Assembly (NCBI GenBank): GCA_902767355.1
Contig: CACXHG010000142.1
Span: 1 to 22,302 of the forward strand
Reading direction: 5' to 3'
DNA length: 22,302 nt
Source of the DNA: an uncultured Bacteroidia bacterium
GTDB taxonomy: Bacteria > Bacteroidota > Bacteroidia > Bacteroidales > UBA932
Below, piece by piece: positions 7,901 through 15,111 of the stretch. The position numbers and the translations under genes are program-made. Each line of letters opens with the position of its first letter. The first letter of the stretch is position 1. A model generated the notes under the pieces. That model worked only from the letters and a program-made list of their open reading frames with translations, ran no database searches and was not told where the DNA came from.

Positions 7901-7998
7901 ATGGGGCGGAACATTTCTCTAATCTGAGCCTTGGTCTGGGCGCCGGCGGATAGTACCGACAGGGCCACGACCAGCATCAACGCTGCAAATCTCTTCAT
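4906..7998 (-). CDS. Secreted N-acetylmuramoyl-L-alanine amidase with golvesin-like and fibronectin III domains ('xanthan lyase' type)
   Basis: A signal peptide (residues 1 to about 20, ending AGA-Q) directs export. An amidase_3-like zinc hydrolase can be traced with all key residues: H166 in ALWQSHG, E186 in RPRLFETCED, H480 in SFAFHSDAG and the catalytic-type E564 in AMLLELLSHQN. Such enzymes cut the bond between N-acetylmuramic acid and L-alanine. Between E186 and H480 sits a beta-rich golvesin/xanthan-lyase C-terminal-like domain (about 255-385: YAVYVSYLTTEG, TSFLVNQKMGGSTWIYLGTFGF, VSADAVKFGGG). A fibronectin III-like domain follows (about 612-715), then a 300-residue C-terminal region with TRGGGALLVSGAYIASD, reminiscent of a flavodoxin/amidotransferase fold. 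Databases often call this family 'xanthan lyase'; the zinc ligands argue for peptidoglycan amidase. It is the last gene of the seven-gene unit, 3 nt behind ispG. Confidence 0.82.
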   Translation of the reverse strand: MKRFAALMLVVALSVLSAGAQTKAQIREMFRPMCDAIVGQIEPSSTMKGTLTVEKVAVKGGRLQIHFSRYISDHPMRYEDLGAVNSIISAKMPEKYREYRNKFEAYSNDTPLEKLVSRHASGMAPDAAAKGNSFDACDFPLVRRISSANQPTSGLNGRHIALWQSHGIYYDQSQAVWKWQRPRLFETCEDLFTQSFVLPFLVPMLENAGACVLLPRERDIQSQELIVDNDTNARGGIYSEVSTRHQWQKMPAAGFGHHREVYHEGENPFLEGSARSVLSVSDSSDASSAHWEPEIEQDGEYAVYVSYLTTEGSTSQALYTVTHTGGETSFLVNQKMGGSTWIYLGTFGFAPGRQGQGVTLSNFTGREGEIVSADAVKFGGGMGNIARSPYPTDAEGRPRKMDFDVRSEISGYPRWCEGSRSWLQWAGMNDTIYSLTTFTDDYRDDYSSRARWVNALLGGTSRNPKEPGYNIPIDLSFAFHSDAGVTPNDSIVGTLSIYTKTSDGEDKYPHGGERTIGREYADMIQSQVVSDIRATMAPAWSRRGIWDKSYHESRVPHVPAMLLELLSHQNFADMRYGLNPNFRFVASRAVYKGMLKFLAYIGERDYVVQPLPVNSFAAEIEKSCVRLSWKPTLDPLEPTAEAESYIVYTRITDPDDVGIYQGEPEAGLDGFDNGTPVGDTFYKLIIQPDKIYSFKVAAVNAGGESLCSEILSVGLTKGSSLANTIIVNNFDRVAAPASFASSDGCYAGFVNSIDGGVAYLRDISFTGEQYEFRRSATHLKTEPSYFGASYGDWETTAIAGNSFDYPLIHGAALLKAGCSFTSASREAVSSGAVNLRQYKICDLICGKQVRTPQGWPNGKILYNVFPAGLRTALSEFTRGGGALLVSGAYIASDCRDQIYDFQIDGKTYKDEIEPEVKFTEEVLKYTWITNKGGANGQVRTVQSPFKFTAGSVYSFYNRPNQVRYCVESPDGIAPAKNAFTIMRYADSGISAAVAYRGSDYRCICLGFPLETLTSQRELNSLVKEAVGFLK

Positions 7999-8001
7999 AT
8001 A

Positions 8002-9294
8002 TCAGATGTTGTCTTTTATCAGTTTAACAAGTTTTTCCACGCCTTCTTCCTGGGGTATTCCCCTCATTACCGGGGTTTTACCCTTATAGAGGGTCACGCG
8101 GCCGCCGCCTTCGCCCACATAGCCGAAGTCGGCGTCGGCCATTTCGCCCGGGCCGTTCACGATGCAGCCCATCACGGCAATCTTTACGCCGGCAAACTCG
8201 CTGGTAGCCTCCATGACCTGCTGCAGCAGACTCTGTATGTTATAGAGGGTGCGGCCGCAGCCGGGGCAGGCGATGTATTCGGGTTTGGTGAAGCGCCGCC
8301 GGCAGGCCTGCATAAGGTCGTCTTTGAAAGATGCGACTTCGGCCTGGGACAGTTCGCGGCCGGCGACCGTGGCCTTGAGGCTGAAGTCGTCCAGCCGGCC
8401 GTCCAGCAGGTCGGGGCCTATCATGTAAGATGCCTTGACCAGGAACTCTTCGCGAGTGGCGGCCGAAAGGGCGAAACTGCTGCCTCCGTCGACGGGTTTC
8501 TGGCCGGCCAAATCCCTGAGCATGGCGGCCACGGGAATCTCGTTCACGGGATTCTCGGTGAGGGAGACGCGTATCGTATCGCCTATGCCTTCCCTAAGAA
8601 GAGTGCCTATGCCCACGGCGGACTTGATGCGGCCGGTGTCGCCTGCACCGGCCTCCGTGACGCCTACGTGCAGCGGAAAAACCATTCCCAGCTCGTCGGC
8701 CATGGTCTTGTGCAGCAGCCTGTAGGCGTCTGCCATCACTTTGGTGTTGCTGGACTTGAGCGAGAGGGTAAGGTTATAGAAATCGTGGTCTATGCATACC
8801 TGCAGCCATTCCATCACGGCCCGTACCATGCCCAGCGGAGTGTCGCCCCAGGTGGAGGTGATGCGCTCGCCCAGCGAGCCGTGGTTGAGCCCGATGCGGA
8901 TGGCGGTGCCGCACTCGCGGCAGACCTGGAGCAGTTGGGCGAATTTTTCCATGGCCACAGCGTGGTCGCGGGAGAAGTTGCCGGGGTTGATGCGGACCTT
9001 GTCGGCCACCCGGGCGGCAGCCAGGGCGGCGTCGGCGCTGAAGTGGATGTCGGCCACAAGGGGAGTGGCAATGCCCATCGCCCGCAGCCGGGACTTTATC
9101 TGGCCGAGGGCTTCTACCTGGCGCAGGCCCTGGGTGGTGAGGCGGATTATCTGGCAGCCGGCTTTTTGGAGTGCCACGCACTGGGCCACGCTGGCGTCAA
9201 TGTCGAGGGTGTCGGTGTCGCACATGCTCTGTACGGCAATGGGATGACCGTGGCCGATGGTGACACCGCCTATTTTGCAGGAAATATATTTCAT
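8002..9294 (-). CDS. ispG: 4-hydroxy-3-methylbut-2-enyl diphosphate synthase (IspG/GcpE)
   Basis: IspG reductively converts 2-C-methyl-D-erythritol 2,4-cyclodiphosphate to HMBPP, the penultimate MEP-pathway step, using a [4Fe-4S] cluster. The N-terminal TIM barrel is clear: IAVQSMCDTDTLD (19-31), LVADIHFSADAAL (79-91), VRINPGNF (100-107), IRIGLNHGSLGERI (133-146), PLHVGVTEAG (207-216), GIGDTIRVSLTENPVNEIP (236-254). The C-terminal cluster domain has CPGC (C343, C346) and GCIVNGPGE (C377, E384). At 430 residues it is longer than the roughly 370 of E. coli but much shorter than the roughly 600-residue three-domain form I expect in Bacteroidota. About 70 extra residues lie between the barrel and CPGC. 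The ATG abuts the TAA of the upstream beta-barrel gene. Confidence 0.93.
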   Translation of the reverse strand: MKYISCKIGGVTIGHGHPIAVQSMCDTDTLDIDASVAQCVALQKAGCQIIRLTTQGLRQVEALGQIKSRLRAMGIATPLVADIHFSADAALAAARVADKVRINPGNFSRDHAVAMEKFAQLLQVCRECGTAIRIGLNHGSLGERITSTWGDTPLGMVRAVMEWLQVCIDHDFYNLTLSLKSSNTKVMADAYRLLHKTMADELGMVFPLHVGVTEAGAGDTGRIKSAVGIGTLLREGIGDTIRVSLTENPVNEIPVAAMLRDLAGQKPVDGGSSFALSAATREEFLVKASYMIGPDLLDGRLDDFSLKATVAGRELSQAEVASFKDDLMQACRRRFTKPEYIACPGCGRTLYNIQSLLQQVMEATSEFAGVKIAVMGCIVNGPGEMADADFGYVGEGGGRVTLYKGKTPVMRGIPQEEGVEKLVKLIKDNI

Positions 9295-10035
9295 TTAAAA
9301 CTTATAGTAGAGTGTTCCGCTGAACATGAATATGCGGGGATAGGCAAAAAGCCAGTATTCGTCGCTGTAGGCGTAAGTGTGATAGTAGCTGGAAAGCCCC
9401 CACTTGTAGTTGGCTTCCAGGTGGAACTCGAAAGGCCCGAACATGATGCCCGCGCCGCCACCGAAAATCAGGCCGTAGTCGAAGCGGTTGTCGGTATAGT
9501 TCCATTTCTGGTCGCCCTCTCGGTCGTTGTCCAGCCGGTAGCCGGCATAGGGACCAGCGTTTATGAAAATGCGGAAGGGCTTGGGGTTGAAGCGGAAATT
9601 TGCCATCAGGTCCACTTCCGCGACGGTATATTTCATATCCTCGAAATACTCTGCGGTGAAACCCTCGCGGTTGAGCCGGACCATGGCCTGGGTGCCGAAG
9701 TTGTCGAGCATGTCCCACAGATTGTTGTAGTAGGTATAGACTATACCGTAGTTGTTGAAGCACCATACCTTGCCGGGAATGACGTCCGGGCTGAATTGGG
9801 CAGAAGACCAGTTGACGCCGTAGCGGACGCCTATCATGTGGGAGCTGTGGTACTTCTTGACAGGCTTGACGTTTACGTCCTGCTTGAGGATGTCGGCCCC
9901 GCTGGGCAGTTCGGCGTTGTAGTCGGTGATGGTAAACACCGTGTCCTGCAAGGCCACGCCGTCGTTCTGGGCTTTCAGTGCAAAGCCCGGAAGCAACAGC
10001 AGGACTAGTATGTAAATGAGTTTACGCTTCATCAT
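9295..10035 (-). CDS. Outer-membrane beta-barrel protein, unknown function (PorT-like size and topology)
   Basis: A signal peptide is obvious (MMKRKLIYILVLLLLPGFALKAQ, cleavage after about residue 22). After a polar segment of about 45 residues, alternating aromatic/polar strands begin (HMIGVRYGVNWSS, FRIFINAGPYAGYRL, YGLIFGGGAGIMFGPFEFHLEANYKWGLS). The protein ends in FMFSGTLYYKF, the aromatic-terminated last strand of outer-membrane barrels. At 246 residues it would make about an 8-stranded barrel, like the OMP_b-brl or PorT groups; I cannot assign PorT itself. The start overlaps the stop of the lipoprotein gene (ATGA), so translation is probably coupled. A second ATG directly follows the first. 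The conserved pairing with the lipoprotein hints at a shared outer-membrane role. Confidence 0.8.
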   Translation of the reverse strand: MMKRKLIYILVLLLLPGFALKAQNDGVALQDTVFTITDYNAELPSGADILKQDVNVKPVKKYHSSHMIGVRYGVNWSSAQFSPDVIPGKVWCFNNYGIVYTYYNNLWDMLDNFGTQAMVRLNREGFTAEYFEDMKYTVAEVDLMANFRFNPKPFRIFINAGPYAGYRLDNDREGDQKWNYTDNRFDYGLIFGGGAGIMFGPFEFHLEANYKWGLSSYYHTYAYSDEYWLFAYPRIFMFSGTLYYKF

Positions 10036-11831
10036 TCAAACAATGTGGTCAAATCAATATCCTGGGTTATCTCCATCTGCTCCTTGATCTCGATAGCGGT
10101 GCTGCCGTCGTAGAGTTTGAAGAGCTTCATGCGCTCCGCCTGCTGCCATTTGAGCAGGTTTCCGGTGTCGAAGAGGCCGTTGTTGTTGCGGTCTTCGGTC
10201 AGGCGTATGGCATATTTGCCGTCCGACAGATAAGGGAAGTAGAACGTGCCGTCTTCCAGCACCTCGTATTTGCGGAAGACCTTCTTGCGGCCCTCGTCGG
10301 TGAGCTCTATGATGTAGCGCTTGCCGCCAGTCCCCCTGAGGTTCACGGTCAGGCTGTTGAGGTTCTCCGTGTTGGGCAGCTGAAAATCCTTCTTCTCGGC
10401 CTTGTTCTTGCGGCCGTAAACGTCCCAGAAGGTGCCCATGGGGATGCTCAGGGAGTATTTATAGCCGGGCTTGTAGGCTTCGGTATTCTGGAGCACGTAG
10501 CGCATCATGTTGCTGGTGTCCTGGATAAAGGTGAAGCTGCTGGTGTCGGTCTGGTTGCGGGTGTTGGTGGTCAGCAGCACTATGGAGTCCATGTGCATCT
10601 CGATGATGGGCACGGAGAACTCCAGGGTAATGCCGTCCTGCTCTACATTGGTGTCGGTGACGGTCAGTTTCAGGTCGGTCAGGGTGTCGGCCTCGGCTGC
10701 CTTGCGGCCCTCTTCAGTCTTGGCCTTGGCGGCCTTCTCCTTGCTCACGGCGGCAGCCAGGTTTTCGGTGGTGAGCGCCAGGTTGCCGGTGGAGTCGGTC
10801 TTCATGTAGGAGACGGTCATGAAGAGGCTGTCCTCGGGCGGATACTTGGAGTTGAGCCAGAAGACGAAGCTGTCGCGCTTGGGCGAATACTGGAGAATGA
10901 TGTCGGTCGAATCGACGCCCAGAATCTGGAACGAACTCATCTGCACGTCCGGCGCGCCGAAGGTCACATAGCCGCAGCGCTCGTCCTTGCGGCCCTTGTC
11001 CTTGATGAACTGGGTGGAATAGAACTCCTTGAACACCGACAGCTCGAACTGGCTCTTGCGCGCCTGGCAGGCGAGGGTGTCCTTCATGTCGAAGCCCATC
11101 AGCTCGTAGATGGAGTCGCGCATGACCAGCGTGGGGGTGATGGCGCTATCCAGGAAGCCGATCTTCTCTTCGCCCAGGTTGTAGAGGTAGTCCTTGTTCT
11201 CGTCGGTCGAGGCATATATCCAATATGGCCCGGGCTTGAGGTTGCGTATGGAGAAGAAGCCCCAGTCGTCGGTGCGGCCGGCGGCGTCGGGCAGCAGCAG
11301 CATCGTGGACGAATCGCGCCACTCGCGGTAGAGCGACACGAAGGCGCCCTTGACGGGCACCAGGCTCTCTGCGTCGAGCACCGTGCCGGTGATATACATG
11401 GAGTCCAGGGTGTCGCCGGTAGAGAAGGAATACACGAATTTGGGGAACAGGTTGCCCTCGTTGTTGTCTGCCAGTCCGTTACCGAAGTCTATGGTGTAGG
11501 TGGTATTGGGCCTGAGGGTATCCTGGAAGGTGACGACTATCTCCTTGCCTTTGACCTTGGTCTTGGGTTTCTTCTTGTGGGGCGGGGAAAGCAGGATTCC
11601 GGCCTGGTCCTTGACCACGGTATATTCGTTGAATTTGAGGCGTATGCTGCCGCCGGTCAGGGGGAAGGCCGTGTCGCCCCAAGCCGGGGTCAGGCCGGTC
11701 AGCACGGGCGGAATGGTGTCCTTGGGGCCGCCGGTGGGAGAGGCCTTGGTATTGGCGCAGGAGTGTGCAAGACTACAGCACAGGGCCGTGGACACAATCA
11801 GTAGCGCGGTGATGAGGGTATTTCTGTTCAT
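10032..11831 (-). CDS. Ig-like (SbsA/Big_5-type) domain lipoprotein, unknown function
   Basis: The N-terminus is a lipoprotein-type signal. C18, C19 and C25 are all candidates, but C25 (LAHSC-ANTKASPTGGPKDTIPP) is most likely because family members put the PTGGPKD segment soon after the lipidated Cys. Residues about 40-140 form a bacterial Ig-like domain (GGSIRLKFNEYTVVKDQAG, KEIVVTFQDTLRPNTTYTIDFG, YSFSTGD). Residues about 148-235 look like a carboxypeptidase-regulatory-type beta sandwich (YITGTVLDAESLVPVKGAFVSLYRE, FFSIRNLKPGPYWIYASTDEN). The rest is beta-rich with an Ala/Lys/Glu stretch at about 363-384, and ends with a YAIRLTEDRNNNGLFDTG strand pair resembling the same sandwich. It overlaps the RelA/SpoT stop (TAATG) and the barrel start (ATGA). 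It likely sits in the outer membrane. No enzyme motif is seen. Confidence 0.8.
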   Translation of the reverse strand: MNRNTLITALLIVSTALCCSLAHSCANTKASPTGGPKDTIPPVLTGLTPAWGDTAFPLTGGSIRLKFNEYTVVKDQAGILLSPPHKKKPKTKVKGKEIVVTFQDTLRPNTTYTIDFGNGLADNNEGNLFPKFVYSFSTGDTLDSMYITGTVLDAESLVPVKGAFVSLYREWRDSSTMLLLPDAAGRTDDWGFFSIRNLKPGPYWIYASTDENKDYLYNLGEEKIGFLDSAITPTLVMRDSIYELMGFDMKDTLACQARKSQFELSVFKEFYSTQFIKDKGRKDERCGYVTFGAPDVQMSSFQILGVDSTDIILQYSPKRDSFVFWLNSKYPPEDSLFMTVSYMKTDSTGNLALTTENLAAAVSKEKAAKAKTEEGRKAAEADTLTDLKLTVTDTNVEQDGITLEFSVPIIEMHMDSIVLLTTNTRNQTDTSSFTFIQDTSNMMRYVLQNTEAYKPGYKYSLSIPMGTFWDVYGRKNKAEKKDFQLPNTENLNSLTVNLRGTGGKRYIIELTDEGRKKVFRKYEVLEDGTFYFPYLSDGKYAIRLTEDRNNNGLFDTGNLLKWQQAERMKLFKLYDGSTAIEIKEQMEITQDIDLTTLFE

Positions 11832-14041
11832 TATTCTATATCTGCTCTGCTAACTTTTTCTATGCCGCTTATCTTGGCAAAGGATGATATGATATTGTCT
11901 ATGTCGGCGCGGTCGTGGACATAGAGGTCTATGTAGCCCTCGAATATCTCGTCGTGCGCCTCGATTGATATTTTCCTGAGGTTGATGCCCAGCTTGTTGC
12001 TCAGCTGGTTGGTGATTTCGTGCAGGATGCCCATGCGGTCTATGCCGGAGATTGTGATGCGGGCCAGGTAGGACATCATGAAGTGCTTGCTCCAGCGCAC
12101 AGCCACTATGCGGTCGCCCTTGGTGGCGGCCAGGTTGGTGTACATCGGGCAGCTGGTCTTGTGTATGGTGATGCTGCCGTCGTCTTCGAGCACTCCGCCT
12201 ATCTTGTCGCCGGGGATGGGGTGGCAGCATTCGGAGGCGTGGTAGGCAATCTCGCCCTTGAGCTGCTCGGCCAGCTTCTTGGAGTTGTTGCTCAGCAGCT
12301 TGAAGCCCCACATCTGCACCGAGCGCTGCTTGGCGTTGGTCTTGAGCACAGTGTCCAGGTCGGCGAGGTCTATCAGGCCTATGCCTATCTTGTTGTACAG
12401 GTCGTCCTTGCCGCCGGTAATCTTGTAAGAGTCTATCAGCTTGCGTATTACTCGGGTCTGCATCTGAATGCCCCTCTTGGAGAGCTCTTCGCGCAGCATG
12501 TTCATTCCGCGCGAGACATTGTCTTTGCTCATATCCTTGAGGGCGTCTATCACGGCCCCGCGGGCAGAAGATGTCTTGAGGAACTCCAGCCACTCGCGCT
12601 TGACCTTGGCGCTCTCGGAGGTGATGATTTCTACCTGGTCGCCGTTGCGCAGCACTGTGGACAGGGTCACCAGCTTCATGTTGACCTTGGCGGCGATGGC
12701 ATGGCAGCCTATCTGGCTGTGGACGCTGAAGGCGAAGTCCAGCGCAGTGGAGCCTTTGGGCAGGCTGCGGCTCTCGCCGGTGGGGGTGAAAACATATATC
12801 TCGCTTGTGAGCAGCTCCTGATGGACATTGTCCAAAAACTGCAGGGCGTTTGCGTCGGGGTTTTCGAGGATCTCCTGCACATACTTCAGCCAGCGGTCCA
12901 TACTTACGTCGCCCTGACCCGAAGGCTGGCCCTGCTTGTAGGCCCAGTGGGCGGCGACGCCGCGCTCGGCGATGGAGTTCATCCGCTCCGAGCGTATCTG
13001 CACCTCTATCCACATACCCATATACATCACGGTCACGTGCAGCGATTCGTAGCCGTTCACCTTGGGCTCGCTGACCCAGTCGCGCACGCGGTTGGGGTTG
13101 TAATGGTAGCGGCCGGTGATCTGGGAGAAAATCTGCCAGCACTGCTCGCGCTCCGAAGAGCCTTCTTTGGCCTCGAATATTATGCGCACCGCATAGGTGT
13201 CGAATATCTGCTCGAAGGGGATGTGCTTGGTCTGCATCTTGCGCCAGATGGAGTAGGGGCTCTTGAGGCGCTTGATGATGCGGGCGTTGATGCCGCTGCC
13301 GGCCAGCATGGAATCCACCTCCGATACGAAATTCTCTATGTCGGCGCCCTTGGCGTCCATCAGGCGCTCCAGCTCGCCGTCTATGCGCTTGTATTCCAGC
13401 GGCTCGTTGTACTGCATCCACACATCCTCCATCTCGCTCTTGATGTTGTAAAGGCCCAGGCGGTGCGCCAGCGGGATAAAGATGTACATCGTCTCGCTCA
13501 GGATCTTTTCCCGCTTGTATTCGGGCATATACTGTATCGTGCGGATGTTGTGCAGGCGGTCGGCCAGCTTTATGAGCACGATGCGGGCGTCGTCGTTCAG
13601 GGTGAGCAGTATTCGCTTGAAGTTCTCGGCCTGCATGCTGCTGCTGGCGGGCTGTTCCTTGAGATTGTCGTTGTCCAGGGCGGTCTTGATTTTGGTCAGG
13701 CCGTCCACCAGGCTGGCTATCTTGTCGCCGAAGATGCTGCGGATGTCGTCTGCGGTGTATTCGGTGTCCTCCACAACATCGTGCAGCAGGGCGGCGCAGA
13801 TGGATTTGCAGCCCAGGCCGATTTCCTGCACCACTATCCTGGCCACCGCTATGGGGTGGATTATGTATGGCTCGCCGCTGCGGCGGCGCACGTTGCGGTG
13901 GGCTTCGTTGGCAAACTCAAAAGCCTTTAGCACCAGGTCGTACTGCTGCTGGTCGGCGCAGCGCCTGAGGCTGGCCAGCCGCAGCTGCTCAAATTCCCGC
14001 CGTATTATCAGCTCGTCTTCTGCTGTAAAAGTGCCGCTCAT
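11831..14041 (-). CDS. relA: RelA/SpoT homologue, (p)ppGpp synthetase/hydrolase
   Basis: This long RSH protein makes and degrades the alarmone (p)ppGpp. The hydrolase HD domain is intact: RRRSGEPYIIHPI with H62, ALLHDVVEDT with H87-D88 and E91-D92, and KLADRLHNIRT with D161 and N165. The synthetase domain includes RLKSPYSIWRKM (258-269), FDTYAVRIIF (280-289), and the RVRD motif (318-321) followed by EPKVNGYESLH with Y331 and IEVQIRSERM with E346. RVRD fits the basic RXKD type of bifunctional enzymes, not the EXDD of RelA-only synthetases. A TGS domain follows (about 415-477: VFTPTGESRSLPKGSTALDFAFSVHSQIG), and a C-terminal ACT domain (about 655-736: RITISGIDRMGILHEITNQLS). Length, 736, is normal. 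Its ATG overlaps the yihY stop (ATGA). Confidence 0.95.
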   Translation of the reverse strand: MSGTFTAEDELIIRREFEQLRLASLRRCADQQQYDLVLKAFEFANEAHRNVRRRSGEPYIIHPIAVARIVVQEIGLGCKSICAALLHDVVEDTEYTADDIRSIFGDKIASLVDGLTKIKTALDNDNLKEQPASSSMQAENFKRILLTLNDDARIVLIKLADRLHNIRTIQYMPEYKREKILSETMYIFIPLAHRLGLYNIKSEMEDVWMQYNEPLEYKRIDGELERLMDAKGADIENFVSEVDSMLAGSGINARIIKRLKSPYSIWRKMQTKHIPFEQIFDTYAVRIIFEAKEGSSEREQCWQIFSQITGRYHYNPNRVRDWVSEPKVNGYESLHVTVMYMGMWIEVQIRSERMNSIAERGVAAHWAYKQGQPSGQGDVSMDRWLKYVQEILENPDANALQFLDNVHQELLTSEIYVFTPTGESRSLPKGSTALDFAFSVHSQIGCHAIAAKVNMKLVTLSTVLRNGDQVEIITSESAKVKREWLEFLKTSSARGAVIDALKDMSKDNVSRGMNMLREELSKRGIQMQTRVIRKLIDSYKITGGKDDLYNKIGIGLIDLADLDTVLKTNAKQRSVQMWGFKLLSNNSKKLAEQLKGEIAYHASECCHPIPGDKIGGVLEDDGSITIHKTSCPMYTNLAATKGDRIVAVRWSKHFMMSYLARITISGIDRMGILHEITNQLSNKLGINLRKISIEAHDEIFEGYIDLYVHDRADIDNIISSFAKISGIEKVSRADIE

Positions 14042-15111
14042 TGCTTTGTATCTGATGTGCTGTCGGTTTTTTCCCGGAGCTTGCGGCGCTTGGAGCGACG
14101 CTCCCGGCGCTGTCTCTTGCGGTCGCGGCTGCGGCTGAAGAGCTCGTCCTTGTCTGGGTCAAAATCGGCTATATGTTCATAGGAATATGTCAGGTAAACT
14201 CCAAACAGTATTATCTGCCAGCTGTAGTTGAGCCAAATCATCATCAGCGGGATGGCGGCGAAGGCGCCATAGACGCCGTTCATCCTGGTCACCATCATCT
14301 GCGTCTCAAGGTAGAGGTATTGCAGCAATACAAATGCCAAAGCCGTCCAGATGGAGGCCTTGACGCAGTCGCGGAAGCGCACCTTCACGTGAGGGATGAA
14401 TTTGTACATGAGCGCGAACACCAGCAGCGCCGCGCCGTAAAAGATGAGCCAGTAAGAAGACGAGGCGAAAAACTTGATGACCCCGTACTTGCCCAGTTCG
14501 CTCAGCTCGCTCACCACGGACGTGTAATAACCCGCGCCGTAGAGGAAAAAGATGAGCACGAAGGGGATAAGTATCAGAATCAGCAGATATATGCCCAGGC
14601 TCTTGAAAAAATTGCGGCTGCGGCCCACGTTCCAGATGTGGTTGAACGTGTCTTCTATGCTGAGCATCAGCCAGATGACTATCCAGATGAAGGCCAGAAA
14701 GCTGATCACGCCGAACAGGCCGCTGCGGGTCTGGCTCACGATGTTGTTGGCCCAGCCGAGCACCATGTCCGCAATGTGCTTGTTGTCGCCCAGGTAGGGC
14801 TGTATCATCTCTATCAGCTGCTTGTCCAGACCGAAACTCCAGGATACGAACAGCACGATGGCCACCAGCGGCACCAGCGACATGGCAGAGTAGAAGCTCA
14901 GGAAAACCGACTCGCGGCCGATGCGCCCGGTGAAAAAGCGGGAGGCGGTCAGAACCGCCACCTGGATGCGCCTGGTGACCTTCTCGCTGAAGCGCTGGGG
15001 CTTGGAAAAGTCAAGGCGCCAGATGTCGTAGGTCAAAAACTCTATGAGGTTTTTGACGGCTTCCACCCACTTGCCGATGGTCTCTTTTATATGCTGGAAG
15101 AAGTCGTTCAT
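14038..15111 (-). CDS. yihY: YihY/BrkB-family inner-membrane protein
   Basis: The family consists of six-helix inner-membrane proteins, often called RNase BN by an old misassignment; the true function is unclear. I chose the ATG at 15111, which overlaps the ligA stop as ATGA and gives 357 residues beginning MNDFFQHIKETIGKW; a longer frame upstream is only ligA sequence in another phase. Hydrophobic segments lie at about 68-93, 131-152, 172-192, 214-238, 252-272 and 283-308. Family hallmarks are FYSAMSLVPLVAI, SIEDTFNHIWNVGRSRNF and NGVYGAFAAIPLMMIWLNYSWQIILFG. The C-terminal tail (about 325-350) is strikingly basic, with a run of Arg/Lys, and probably cytoplasmic. Such tails could contact nucleic acid or acidic lipid, but that is speculation. 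Confidence 0.88.
   Translation of the reverse strand: MNDFFQHIKETIGKWVEAVKNLIEFLTYDIWRLDFSKPQRFSEKVTRRIQVAVLTASRFFTGRIGRESVFLSFYSAMSLVPLVAIVLFVSWSFGLDKQLIEMIQPYLGDNKHIADMVLGWANNIVSQTRSGLFGVISFLAFIWIVIWLMLSIEDTFNHIWNVGRSRNFFKSLGIYLLILILIPFVLIFFLYGAGYYTSVVSELSELGKYGVIKFFASSSYWLIFYGAALLVFALMYKFIPHVKVRFRDCVKASIWTALAFVLLQYLYLETQMMVTRMNGVYGAFAAIPLMMIWLNYSWQIILFGVYLTYSYEHIADFDPDKDELFSRSRDRKRQRRERRSKRRKLREKTDSTSDTKQ

Noticed and set aside
6469..7953. Plus-strand open frame of 494 codons opposite the amidase
   Set aside because: Ala/Gly-rich translation without any recognisable motif. The opposite strand encodes a coherent multidomain protein with a signal peptide.
10593..11804. Plus-strand open frame of 403 codons opposite the Ig-like lipoprotein
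   Set aside because: Low-complexity Gly/Val/His-rich translation. The minus-strand frame is tied to its neighbours by ATGA and TAATG overlaps.
12020..13930. Plus-strand open frame of 636 codons opposite the RelA/SpoT homologue
   Set aside because: Its His/Leu/Gly/Val-rich translation is the usual antisense shadow of a GC-rich gene. The minus-strand protein has complete RSH domains.
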